DNA of 64,000 nt from Streptomyces sp. NBC_01210 (GTDB lineage: Bacteria; Actinomycetota; Actinomycetes; Streptomycetales; Streptomycetaceae). Of this stretch, positions 26,601-34,874 are shown piece after piece. A program made the position numbers and the translations under genes. The DNA is taken from contig NZ_CP108549.1 of NCBI RefSeq assembly GCF_036010325.1, positions 1,798,001-1,862,000 of the forward strand, written 5' to 3'. Below the pieces are notes generated by a model. It made no database searches. It was not told the origin of the DNA and worked only from the letters and a program-made list of their open reading frames with translations. Each line of letters begins with the position of its first letter. The stretch's first letter is position 1.

Positions 26601-27629
26601 TCAGTCCTGCTTCTCCCCGCTCGCGAAGCGGGAGATCACCAGCGCGACAATGATGATCGCTCCGTTCAGGAACTGGTTCCACAGCGCCGGCACTCCGCCC
26701 AGCGTCATCACATTGACGACCAGCTGGAGGGTCAGCACACCGGTCAGCGCGCCGAGGAGCGTGCCGCGGCCGCCCTTGAGGCTGATCCCGCCGATCACGG
26801 CCGCGGCGAACACCTGAAAGATCCAGCCGTTGCCCTGGGTGGCCGCGACCGAGCCGTAGTGGCCAGTGTAGAGGATGCCGGCGAAGGCGGCGAGCAGGCC
26901 GCCGACGGCCAGCACGATCCAGGTGATCCGGTCGACGCGAATACCGGCCGCCCGGGCCGCCTCCGGGTTGCCGCCGATCGCGTACAGCGCGCGCCCGTGG
27001 CGCAGATACGCCAGTCCCGCGCCGCCGATCGCGAAGAGTGCCAGACAGATCCACACGGCGGCCGGCGCGCCGAGCCAGTCGGTCTTGCCCAAGTACCTGA
27101 AGGACTCCGGAACATCGGTGATCGACTTGCCCTCGGTGATGCCGATGTGAAGGCCACGCAGCATGGTGAGCATGCCGAGCGTGGCGATGAAGCCGTTGAC
27201 ACGCAGCTTCAGCATCAGAAAGCCGTTGATCGCGCCGATCGCCGTACCGACCAGCAGACAGAGCGGGATCGCCGTCCAGACCGGCATCAGCTCCAGGCCC
27301 GCGAAGCGCCCGCCCTCCGTCGGCAGGACCAGCCACATGGCGATGACCGGCGCGATGCCGATCGTCGACTCCAGCGACAGATCCATCCGGCCGCAGATCA
27401 GGATCAGCGCCTGGCCGAGGACCAGCAGGCTGAGCTCGGAAGACTGCTGGACCACGCTGATCAGGTTGTTCGAGGTGAGGAAGACCGGCGAGACGATGAA
27501 ACCGATCACCATCAGCACCAGAATCACCGGCACCAGCGAGAAGTCGCTCCACCGGATCAGCCGCAGCCGGCTGCGCGGGCTCGCGGTCTTGAGCTCGTCG
27601 GCCGTGAGCGGCCGTATCGTCCCGGTCAT
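26601..27629 (-). CDS. sugar ABC transporter permease (RbsC family)
   Basis: This is the membrane subunit of a carbohydrate ABC importer of the ribose/rhamnose (CUT2) type. The 342-residue protein has about nine to ten hydrophobic helices and family motifs such as LVLGQALILICGRMDLSLESTIG, GLHIGITEGKSI, ALYAIGGNPEAARAAGIRV and AAVIGGISLKGGRGTLLGALTG. The ATG at 27629 overlaps the TGA of the ATPase gene (ATGA), so translation is coupled. The upstream extension of the frame lies inside that gene. It is the last gene of the five-gene operon and is followed by the repeat at 26509-26567. Confidence 0.93.
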   Translation of the reverse strand: MTGTIRPLTADELKTASPRSRLRLIRWSDFSLVPVILVLMVIGFIVSPVFLTSNNLISVVQQSSELSLLVLGQALILICGRMDLSLESTIGIAPVIAMWLVLPTEGGRFAGLELMPVWTAIPLCLLVGTAIGAINGFLMLKLRVNGFIATLGMLTMLRGLHIGITEGKSITDVPESFRYLGKTDWLGAPAAVWICLALFAIGGAGLAYLRHGRALYAIGGNPEAARAAGIRVDRITWIVLAVGGLLAAFAGILYTGHYGSVAATQGNGWIFQVFAAAVIGGISLKGGRGTLLGALTGVLTLQLVVNVMTLGGVPALWNQFLNGAIIIVALVISRFASGEKQD

Positions 27630-29137
27630 TCCTGCTCCCCCACACCTTCCATGGCGGCGACCAGTTCGCGGTCGGTCCACCCACTGCCGAACGTCGCCAC
27701 CACCCGCCCGTGGAAGAGGGCGAGCACCCGGTCACACACCCGCAGATCGTCCAGCTCGTCCGAGATGATCACGGCCGCGCTGCCCTCGTCCGCCACCCGT
27801 CGTACGACTGAGAGCAGCGAGTCCTTGGACTTCACATCGACGCCCGCGGTGGGCCGGACCGCCACCAGCGCGCTGGGTCCACGGGCCAGGGCGCGGGCGA
27901 CCACGACTTTCTGCTGATTGCCGCCCGAGAGGCCGGAGACGGGCTGCTCCGGTCCCTGCGTCTTGATGTCGAGCGAAGAGATCATGGACTGGGCGAATTC
28001 CCTTGTACGAGACGGCAGTACGGTCCCCCAGGGGCCGAGCTGGTCGGTGACGGTGAGCGTGGCGTTCTCGGCGACGCTGCGGCCGATGACCAGCCCTTGG
28101 AGGTGGCGGTCCTCGGGGATGTAACCGATACCGGCGTCGAGCGCGTGCGGGACGCTGCCCGGCTTCACGGCCCGGCCGCGTACGGTGATCCGTCCCGCGC
28201 TCGCCCTGCGCATACCGACCAGGGTTTCACCGAGGGCGGTGTTGCCGCTGGCCGCGGCCCCGGCAAGACCCAGCACCTCGCCGGGCCGCGCCTCCAGGTC
28301 GAGCGGCTCGAACTCGCCCTCCACGGTGAGGCCTTCGGTACGCAGTACCGGCTCCTCGTCCCGGACCGCGCCGACGGGCGCGTGCCACGTCGACGGGCCG
28401 CCGGTGGACTCCCCCGTCATGGCCGTGACCAGGTCGTCCTTGGAGAGTTCCGCGACCGGGGCGGTGATGACATGGCGGGCGTCGCGGTAGACGGTGACGG
28501 CGGTGCACAGTTCGTACACCTCCTGCAGATGGTGGGAGATGAACAGGAACGCCACTCCCCGGCTCTGCAGTTCGCGCAGTTTGGTGAAGAGCCGCTGGAT
28601 TCCGCGGGCGTCGAGCTGCGCGGTCGGTTCGTCGAGGACGATCAGCCGGGCGCCGAAGGACAGGGCGCGGGCGATTTCCACGAACTGGCGCTGCTCGACG
28701 GCGAGATCCTTCGCCCTGGTCCTGGGGTCGACGCTCACTCCGTATCCGGCGAGGAGCTCCTCGGCGCGCCGCCGCAGCTGCCGCCAGCTGATGAAGCGGC
28801 TACCGGCGTCGAAGCGATTCAGAAAGAGGTTCTCGGCGACGGTCAGATCAGGGACGGCCATCGACTTCTGGTAGACGCAGGCGACCTTGGACTGCCAGGC
28901 CGCCATGTCCCCGAAGGCCGGCGCCGGCTCGCCGTTGAAGCTCACCTCGCCCGCGTCCGGCCTGTGCAACCCGGTGAGGACGCTGACCAGCGTGGACTTG
29001 CCCGCGCCGTTGCGCCCGACCAGCGCGTGCGACTCGCCGGGCGCGACGGTGAGGCGTACATCGTCGAGCGCCACGGTCGGACCGAAGCGCTTGACGATGC
29101 CTGCCGCGTGTACGGCGGCTGGTGCCTGGTGCTCCAT
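27626..29137 (-). CDS. sugar ABC transporter ATPase, RbsA type, with degenerate second site
   Basis: This is the double-domain ATPase of a CUT2 sugar importer, 503 residues from the ATG at 29137. The first nucleotide-binding domain is intact: Walker A GRNGAGKSTL, Q-loop region CVYQKSMAVPDLTV and Walker B LIVLDEPTAQLD. The second domain keeps a signature motif (VSGLSGGNQQKVVVARALA), but its Walker A is GLAGAAASGNTAL and its Walker B reads ALVAVRPTAGVDV, lacking the usual Asp-Glu pair. Degenerate second Walker A motifs are known in this family; loss of the Walker B acidic residues is more extreme. It follows the binding-protein gene by 2 nt and overlaps the permease gene by 4 nt. Confidence 0.93.
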   Translation of the reverse strand: MEHQAPAAVHAAGIVKRFGPTVALDDVRLTVAPGESHALVGRNGAGKSTLVSVLTGLHRPDAGEVSFNGEPAPAFGDMAAWQSKVACVYQKSMAVPDLTVAENLFLNRFDAGSRFISWRQLRRRAEELLAGYGVSVDPRTRAKDLAVEQRQFVEIARALSFGARLIVLDEPTAQLDARGIQRLFTKLRELQSRGVAFLFISHHLQEVYELCTAVTVYRDARHVITAPVAELSKDDLVTAMTGESTGGPSTWHAPVGAVRDEEPVLRTEGLTVEGEFEPLDLEARPGEVLGLAGAAASGNTALGETLVGMRRASAGRITVRGRAVKPGSVPHALDAGIGYIPEDRHLQGLVIGRSVAENATLTVTDQLGPWGTVLPSRTREFAQSMISSLDIKTQGPEQPVSGLSGGNQQKVVVARALARGPSALVAVRPTAGVDVKSKDSLLSVVRRVADEGSAAVIISDELDDLRVCDRVLALFHGRVVATFGSGWTDRELVAAMEGVGEQE

Positions 29138-29139
29138 GG

Positions 29140-30177
29140 CTAGCTCTTCTTCTCCAGCTGGTTGGCCCACAGCTTCGGGTCGTCGACGTTCTCCTTGGTC
29201 ACCAGTGGCGCGGGCAGCTGGTCCTCGAACCCGTTCGGGATCTTGATGATCGTGGACTCATGGTCGGTCGGACCCTCCTTGGGGGTCTTTCCGTCCAGCG
29301 CCTGCTTGGCCCAGTACAGCGCGTACTTGGCGTACAGATCGGCGGGCTGGGAGACCGTGGCGTCGATCCTCCCGGCCTTGATGGCGTCGAGCTCCTCCGG
29401 GATGCCGTCGTTGGAGATGATCGTGATGTGGCCCGGGGTGCCGGGGGCCTTCAGCAGCTTCTTCTGCTCGAGCAGCGCGAGTGTGGGCTGCAGGAACACA
29501 CCGCCGGCCTGCATATAGATGCCGTTGATGTCGGGGTGCGCGGCGAGCGTGGACTGGAGCTTGGCGGACGCGACATCGCCCTTCCAGTCGGTGGCGAGCT
29601 CGAAGACCTTGATGCCGGGGAAGTCCTTGGCCATACAGGACTTGAAGGCCTCCGAGCGGTCCCGGCCGTTGATGGAGGACAGGTCGCCCTGGAACTCCAC
29701 GGCCTTGCCCTTGCCCTTCAGCTGCTCGCCGAGGTACTTGCAGGCCTTCTCGCCGTACGCGCGGTTGTCGGCCCGGACCACCATGTACACCTTGCCCTTG
29801 TCGGGCCGGGTGTCGACGCTGACGACCGGGATCTTCTTCTCCTGAAGGCTCTGCAGCGACTCGGCTATCGCGCCGGTGTCCTGCGGGGCCATGACGACGG
29901 CCTTGGCGCCCTGGTCGGTGAAGGTCTGGACGTTGGCGACCAGCTTTCCGATGTCGTTCTGGGAGTTGGTCAGGGACAGCGCGTCGACCTCGCCGTCCTT
30001 GACGCCCTTCTCCATGTACTGCTGGTAGGAGTTCCAGAAGTCGCTGTCGCTGCGCGGCAGATCGATGCCCACCTTGCCCCCGCCGGACCCGGTGCCCGAG
30101 TCACGGTTGCAGCCCGCGAGGGCCGTCACGGCCAGAAGTGCTGTGCAGGCCACGGCACTTGTCGTACGCACTCTCAT
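29140..30177 (-). CDS. sugar ABC transporter substrate-binding lipoprotein (RbsB family)
   Basis: This is the extracellular receptor of the sugar importer. The 345-residue precursor has a lipoprotein signal peptide with lipobox LAGC and Cys23, then a type-1 periplasmic-binding fold (KVGIDLPRSDSDFWNSYQQYMEKGVKDG...). Typical ligand-pocket strands follow (AVVMAPQDTGAIAESL and VVSVDTRPDKGKVYMVVRADNRAYGEKAC). The ATG at 30177 is preceded by GAAGGACGGGACA; a longer open frame upstream overlaps the SDR gene. Context with an L-fuconate-type dehydratase suggests L-fucose or a related 6-deoxyhexose or aldonate as ligand, which is inference. Confidence 0.92.
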   Translation of the reverse strand: MRVRTTSAVACTALLAVTALAGCNRDSGTGSGGGKVGIDLPRSDSDFWNSYQQYMEKGVKDGEVDALSLTNSQNDIGKLVANVQTFTDQGAKAVVMAPQDTGAIAESLQSLQEKKIPVVSVDTRPDKGKVYMVVRADNRAYGEKACKYLGEQLKGKGKAVEFQGDLSSINGRDRSEAFKSCMAKDFPGIKVFELATDWKGDVASAKLQSTLAAHPDINGIYMQAGGVFLQPTLALLEQKKLLKAPGTPGHITIISNDGIPEELDAIKAGRIDATVSQPADLYAKYALYWAKQALDGKTPKEGPTDHESTIIKIPNGFEDQLPAPLVTKENVDDPKLWANQLEKKS

Positions 30178-30202
30178 TGTCCCGTCCTTCGGTGGTGTCG
30201 GC

Positions 30203-30988
30203 TCAGGGCGCTTGGTTCGGGGGACGCAGACGCAGGCCCTGCATTCCGCCGTCGACGGCGAGTGCCGTGCCTGTGACGGCGGCCGCGGCGGGGCCGGCGA
30301 GATAAACGATGGCGGCGGCGACCTCGTCCGCCGCGACCAGCCGTCCGGTGGGCTGGCGGGCCTCGAGGGCGGCACGTTCGGCCGCGGGGTCGGCGGCCCG
30401 GTCGAGCAGACGGCCGATCCACGGGGTGTCGGCGGTGCCGGGGTTGACGCAGTTGACGCGGATGCCTTCGCGGACATGGTCGGCGGCCATGGCGAGGGTG
30501 AGTGAGAGGACCGCGCCCTTGCTGGCGCTGTACAGGGCGCGCTGGGGCAGTCCTGCGGTGGCTGCGATGGAACAGGTCTGGGTGATGGAGACATGGCCGG
30601 GGCGGTCCGCGGCGGCGCGGCGCAGATGCGGCAGGGCGTGACGGGCTACCCGCACCATGCCGAGCACATTGATGTCGAGGACGCGCTGCCATTCCTCGTC
30701 GGCGTTGTCGGCGACGGTGCCGATGGCGCCGATACCGGCGTTGGAGACGACGGTGTGCAGGGCGCCGAACTCCGCCGCGGCCCTGTCGACGGCCGTGCGG
30801 ACCGCGGCGTCGTCGGTGACATCGGCCTTGAGGGCGAGGACGCCGTCCGGCGCTCCCGCCGTCTCGCGGTCGAGTACGGCGACCTGGGCGCCGCGGCTGA
30901 GCAACAGTGTCGCGACGGCGGCGCCGATGCCCGAGGCACCACCGGTCACCAGCGCGGACAGTCCCTCGAAGTCCCTTGCTCCGCTCAT
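30203..30988 (-). CDS. SDR-family sugar/keto-acid dehydrogenase
   Basis: This is a 261-residue NAD(P)-dependent short-chain dehydrogenase. It has the cofactor motif [12 protein letters not shown], the acidic Asp after strand 2 (VAVLDRE) that favours NAD, the NAG motif, catalytic Tyr and Lys in ALYSASKGA, and the terminal [12 protein letters not shown]. In L-fuconate pathways such an enzyme oxidises L-fucose or 2-keto-3-deoxy-L-fuconate; which of the two cannot be told from sequence. Its ATG overlaps the TGA of the dehydratase gene (ATGA). It is the second gene of the operon, 25 bp before the binding-protein gene. Confidence 0.9.
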   Translation of the reverse strand: MSGARDFEGLSALVTGGASGIGAAVATLLLSRGAQVAVLDRETAGAPDGVLALKADVTDDAAVRTAVDRAAAEFGALHTVVSNAGIGAIGTVADNADEEWQRVLDINVLGMVRVARHALPHLRRAAADRPGHVSITQTCSIAATAGLPQRALYSASKGAVLSLTLAMAADHVREGIRVNCVNPGTADTPWIGRLLDRAADPAAERAALEARQPTGRLVAADEVAAAIVYLAGPAAAAVTGTALAVDGGMQGLRLRPPNQAP

Positions 30989-32304
30989 GAGTTGACCTCC
31001 TCGATGGTGCGGCGGGCCTGCCAGACGGGCCCCTCGGGATAGCGGTGGGCGGCGATCGACTCGGGGAGCATGCGGGCGGAGAAGCCCGGTGCGCGCGGTG
31101 CGACATAGCGTCCGGAGGCGATCACGGCGGGGTCGGTGAAGTGCTCGTGGAGGTGGTCGACGTACTCGATGACCCGGTCCTCCCAGCTGCCGGAGACGGC
31201 GACGTAGTCGAACATGGCCAGATGCTGGACGAGCTCGCACAGTCCTACCCCACCGGCGTGCGGGCAGACGGGGACGCCGTATTTGGCCGCGAGCAGCAGG
31301 ATCGCGATGTTCTCGTTGACACCGGCGACACGCGCGGCGTCGATCTGGACGAAGTCGACGGCCCCGGCCTGCAGCAGCTGTTTGAAGACGACGCGGTTGG
31401 CGGCATGCTCGCCGGTGGCGACCTTGACCGGCTGGCCGGCGCGGACGGCGGCGTGGCCGAGGATGTCGTCGGGGCTTGTCGGCTCCTCGATCCAGTGCGG
31501 TTCGTACGGGGCGAGTGCCGTCATCCAGCGCAGGGCATCGGCAACGTCCCAGCGCTGGTTGGCGTCCACGGCGATGCGTACGGACGGGCCGACAGCGGCG
31601 CGGGCCAGCTTCATCCGCCGTATGTCGTCGTCGAGGTCCGCGCCGACCTTCAGCTTGATCTGGCCGAAGCCGTCGGCGACCGCTTCCTTGGCCAGCGCCA
31701 CCAGCTTCTCGTCCGAGTAGCCGAGCCAGCCGGGCGAGGTGGTGTACGCGGGATAGCCGCTCTCCCGCAGGTTCGCGGCCCGCTCGGCCCGGCCGGGTTC
31801 CGCGGCCCGCAGGATGGCCAGCGCCTCCTCCCGGGTCAGGACATCGGTCAGATAGCGGAAGTCGACGAGCGAGACCAGTTCCTCGGACGACATCGAGGCA
31901 AGAAACTCCCACACCGGCCGGCCTGCGCGCTTCGCCGCCAGATCCCAGGCCGCGTTGACGACCGCGCCGGCCGCCATATGCATCACGCCCTTCTCCGGGC
32001 CGAGCCAGCGCAACTGTGAGTCATGGGTCAGGTCGTGGTGGAGCGCGGCCAGGTCGGCTGCGGTACGGGGCGCCGGGCGCCCGACCACATAGGGACGCAG
32101 CGCTTCGATGGCCGCGGCGGTGACATCGTTGCCGCGCCCGATGGTGAAGCAGAAGCCGTGTCCCTCGGCCCCGTCGGTCGCGCGCATCACCACATAGGCG
32201 GCGGAGTAGTCGGGATCCGGGTTCATGGCGTCCGAGCCGTGGAGCTGTTCCGAGGTGGGAAAGCGGATGTCGTGGACCTCGAACTCCGTGACGGTCTGAC
32301 TCAT
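30985..32304 (-). CDS. enolase-superfamily sugar-acid dehydratase, L-fuconate dehydratase-like
   Basis: This is a 439-residue Mg-dependent acid-sugar dehydratase that probably converts L-fuconate to 2-keto-3-deoxy-L-fuconate. It shows the FucD-type substrate loop [11 protein letters not shown], the catalytic IKLKVG lysine motif, the metal ligand region [12 protein letters not shown], the second acidic ligand [10 protein letters not shown], and the C-terminal [20 protein letters not shown]is region. The ATG at 32304 lies downstream of the promoter and operator cluster at 32326-32364. It is the first gene of the operon dehydratase-SDR-SBP-ATPase-permease. Specificity (L-fuconate or a related acid) is inferred from motif resemblance. 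Confidence 0.88.
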   Translation of the reverse strand: MSQTVTEFEVHDIRFPTSEQLHGSDAMNPDPDYSAAYVVMRATDGAEGHGFCFTIGRGNDVTAAAIEALRPYVVGRPAPRTAADLAALHHDLTHDSQLRWLGPEKGVMHMAAGAVVNAAWDLAAKRAGRPVWEFLASMSSEELVSLVDFRYLTDVLTREEALAILRAAEPGRAERAANLRESGYPAYTTSPGWLGYSDEKLVALAKEAVADGFGQIKLKVGADLDDDIRRMKLARAAVGPSVRIAVDANQRWDVADALRWMTALAPYEPHWIEEPTSPDDILGHAAVRAGQPVKVATGEHAANRVVFKQLLQAGAVDFVQIDAARVAGVNENIAILLLAAKYGVPVCPHAGGVGLCELVQHLAMFDYVAVSGSWEDRVIEYVDHLHEHFTDPAVIASGRYVAPRAPGFSARMLPESIAAHRYPEGPVWQARRTIEEVNS

Positions 32305-32325
32305 GCACGCACCCCCGCGAGACGA

Positions 32326-32391
32326 ACATCGGAGAACATCGGACCTCTTGGTCATCCGATGTATAGCGCCGTCCACGCGGCAACGTCCAGG
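32326..32391 (-). promoter_or_regulatory. promoter and triple operator of the sugar-acid operon
   Basis: On the minus strand, TGGACG and TATACA form a -35/-10 pair with 18-bp spacing. ATACATCGGATG (32353-32364) overlaps the -10. In the leader, two further ACATCGGA half-sites (plus strand, 32326-32333 and 32336-32343) are exactly 10 bp apart, i.e. on one face of the helix. The full core is identical to the site in front of the GntR-type regulator gene at 25811. Confidence 0.65.
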
Positions 32392-32566
32392 GCAGGGACG
32401 AAATTTCTCGGACACAGCTCGGATGAATCGGCTACCGGACGTCTGACTCTCCGACGTATGCCCTATCGAGCGGAAGTTCACCCGGCCGTGCCAGGGGGCT
32501 GCGGCGAGGTGCCCCGTAAGCCGTAAGGTTGGGGCGTAGACAAGGAACTTCGGAAGGAGGCACTGG

Positions 32567-33619
32567 GTGATCGAGCTCGAGGGGGTACCCGAGCTGATCG
32601 ACCCGGTCATGGTGGCCGCGTTCGAGGGCTGGAACGACGCCGGCGACGCCGCCTCCACCGCGGTCGCACACCTGGACCGGGAATGGAAGGGCGAGGTCTT
32701 CGCGGCGCTCGACGCCGAGGACTACTACGACTTCCAGGTCAACCGGCCGACGGTGTGGCTGGACGGCGGGGTACGGAAGATCACCTGGCCCACAACCCGG
32801 CTCTCCGTGGTCCGCATCGGCGGCGAGAAACCGCGCGACCTGGTGCTGGTCCGTGGCATCGAGCCATCCATGCGCTGGCGCTCGTTCTGCAACGAGATCC
32901 TGGGCTTCGCCCATGAGCTGGGCGTCGAGATGGTGGTGATTCTGGGCGCGCTGCTCGGCGACACCCCGCACACCCGGCCGGTACCGGTCAGCGGGATCAC
33001 CTCGGACCCGGATCTGGCCAGAACCATGGATCTGGAGGAGACCAGGTACGAGGGGCCGACCGGCATCGTCGGCATTCTCCAGGAGGCGTGCACGCATGCG
33101 GGGGTGCCGGCGGTGAGTCTGTGGGCCGCGGTGCCGCACTATGTGTCGCAGCCGCCCAACCCCAAGGCGACGCTGGCGCTGCTGAACCGTCTTGAGGACC
33201 TCATCGGCCTCCGTATCCCGCTGGGCGAACTGCCCGAGGACGCACGGGCCTGGCAGCTGGGCGTGGATCAACTGGCCGCCGAGGACAGCGAAGTTGCGGA
33301 GTACGTCCAGACACTGGAGGAGGCACGGGACACGGCGGAGCTTCCCGAGGCTACGGGCGAGGCCATCGCCCGCGAGTTCGAGCGGTATCTGCGGCGGCGC
33401 GACGGGGGTCCCGGGCATGCGACCGACGGGGGCGAGGCCAGTTCGTATCTGCGCGACACCTCCAGCGGGCGCACCCGGCCGCCGATGCCACCGCGTGCGG
33501 AGGCGGAGACCGAAGCCGGGACCGGGACCGGGAGCGAACCTGGAACCGGATCGGGCACCGAGGCCGAAGCGGAAACCGAGCCGGAATCCGGTGGCGAGGA
33601 AGATTCCTCGGAGGACTGA
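32567..33619 (+). CDS. PAC2-family protein
   Basis: This 350-residue cytosolic protein belongs to the PAC2 (proteasome assembly chaperone 2-like) family. It shows the family core [47 protein letters not shown] and a [17 protein letters not shown] motif. The last roughly 70 residues are Glu/Thr/Gly-rich and probably disordered. Actinobacterial PAC2 proteins have no proven biochemical role; a link to the proteasome encoded 25 kb away is only suggested by the family name. The start is GTG with GGAAGGAGG upstream. In my recollection of S. coelicolor this gene lies between glpD and mshC, so both flanking blocks here look inserted. Confidence 0.88.
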   Translation: MIELEGVPELIDPVMVAAFEGWNDAGDAASTAVAHLDREWKGEVFAALDAEDYYDFQVNRPTVWLDGGVRKITWPTTRLSVVRIGGEKPRDLVLVRGIEPSMRWRSFCNEILGFAHELGVEMVVILGALLGDTPHTRPVPVSGITSDPDLARTMDLEETRYEGPTGIVGILQEACTHAGVPAVSLWAAVPHYVSQPPNPKATLALLNRLEDLIGLRIPLGELPEDARAWQLGVDQLAAEDSEVAEYVQTLEEARDTAELPEATGEAIAREFERYLRRRDGGPGHATDGGEASSYLRDTSSGRTRPPMPPRAEAETEAGTGTGSEPGTGSGTEAEAETEPESGGEEDSSED

Positions 33620-33633
33620 AACCTCTGACTGAA

Positions 33634-33667
33634 GAGTGGGGCGGCGCCGGTGGGCGCCGCCCCACTC
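33634..33667. terminator. bidirectional terminator
   Basis: A perfect 15-bp stem (GAGTGGGGCGGCGCC) with a 4-nt loop separates the PAC2 gene from the converging propeller gene. Confidence 0.9.
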
Positions 33668-33699
33668 CTTACGTCTACGTCGTGTTCTTTACGTCGTGC

Positions 33700-34686
33700 T
33701 CATAGGACTTGAGGTACTCGGACCTGGTCCACCGCGACCGCGTCGTACGTCGTGTCGGGTGTCGGCTCCACATCGAAGCGGGCGTTGGGCAGATAGATCC
33801 GCTCGCCCCAGGCCGCCGCCGTCGTGGGAATTCTGAAGCGCTCCGGATCGGTGATGCGCGCGACAGCCGTGCCGCGGGTGCCCGAGTCATTGAGTCGCAG
33901 CACATCGATGGCGTTCTGCGCCTGCTGTACGACATAAAGGGTGCGGCCGAGCAGCAACAGGCCGTCGCCATTGGGGAGTCGGGTGGCTCCGATGTCGACT
34001 CGCCGCGCGATGCCGGTACGCGGATCGACCCGCATCAGACCGCCGCCGCCGACCACGGTGTTGACCAACAGCAGGGCGCGCCCGTCCGGTGTGCGCTCGA
34101 TGCCATTGGCCGTGAAAGAGGGCCCCTGTTCCCAGTCGCCGCCCAGCGGGACGGTCGCCACCCTGTCGCCCGGCTCGTCGTGCCGGCCGAGCGGGAGGCG
34201 GTAGATCTGCGGTTTGAACGAGTCCGTGAACCAGGCGACGCCCGGCGTGAGGATCACATCGTTGACCATGGTGCCGTCGGAGCCGACGGTGAAGGTCTTC
34301 AGCAGCTTCCCCGAGCGGACCTCGATGACCCGGATCTCGCGGCTCACACCGCCACAGACGAACAGCAGCCGCTCGCTCCGGTCAATTTTGAGTCCGATCG
34401 AGGGGTGGTCCACTCCGAGACCGTGGCTGATGACGCTTCCCCGGCCGGTGGCCAGGCTCGCTCGGTAGATATCGCCGGTGGCTATCGACCCGAAGTAGGC
34501 ATACGGACTCTGTCCGATGGCGATCCCTTCGGGCTGGAAGCCGTTCGGCAACGGGAAACGGGTGGGCAGGCGTGTACCGGTTAATTCGGCCGCCCGGGCA
34601 ACGCCTTCCCCTGGGGCAAGGAGTGCCGCGCCGGCCATGGCCGCGGCTGCTCCGAGCACTCCTCGACGTGCGAAGGAACGGTGCAT
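33700..34686 (-). CDS. exported SMP-30/NHL-like beta-propeller protein with a TTA codon
   Basis: This 328-residue product has an export signal with a twin-arginine-like start (RSFARRGVLGAAAAMAGAALL, cut near ARA-AE) followed by repeated propeller strands. Examples are GFQPEGIAIGQSPYAYFGSIATGDIYRASL, MVNDVILTPGVAWFTDSF and FTANGIERTPDGRALLLVNTVVGGGGLMRVD. It resembles the SMP-30/gluconolactonase-like superfamily, but no substrate can be named. Residue 35 is encoded by TTA (minus strand 34584-34582), the rare leucine codon read by the bldA tRNA, so translation may be tied to development. It is divergent from the protease gene at 34875. Confidence 0.85.
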   Translation of the reverse strand: MHRSFARRGVLGAAAAMAGAALLAPGEGVARAAELTGTRLPTRFPLPNGFQPEGIAIGQSPYAYFGSIATGDIYRASLATGRGSVISHGLGVDHPSIGLKIDRSERLLFVCGGVSREIRVIEVRSGKLLKTFTVGSDGTMVNDVILTPGVAWFTDSFKPQIYRLPLGRHDEPGDRVATVPLGGDWEQGPSFTANGIERTPDGRALLLVNTVVGGGGLMRVDPRTGIARRVDIGATRLPNGDGLLLLGRTLYVVQQAQNAIDVLRLNDSGTRGTAVARITDPERFRIPTTAAAWGERIYLPNARFDVEPTPDTTYDAVAVDQVRVPQVL

Positions 34687-34874
34687 CGAGTCGTCCTTCC
34701 GACAAGTGTTCTACAGACCCATTCACCTCAGCACACGGCAGGCTTCTCCGCAGTGTTTGGCCGAATTGTGGCGTGACATCTTCTTCCAGCCGAATTGCCC
34801 GGGGTTCCCATTCAACTTGATTTAAAACGTATTTCGCGTAAGGAGGGTGGACGGGCTGCGGCGGAGGGAGCAGG

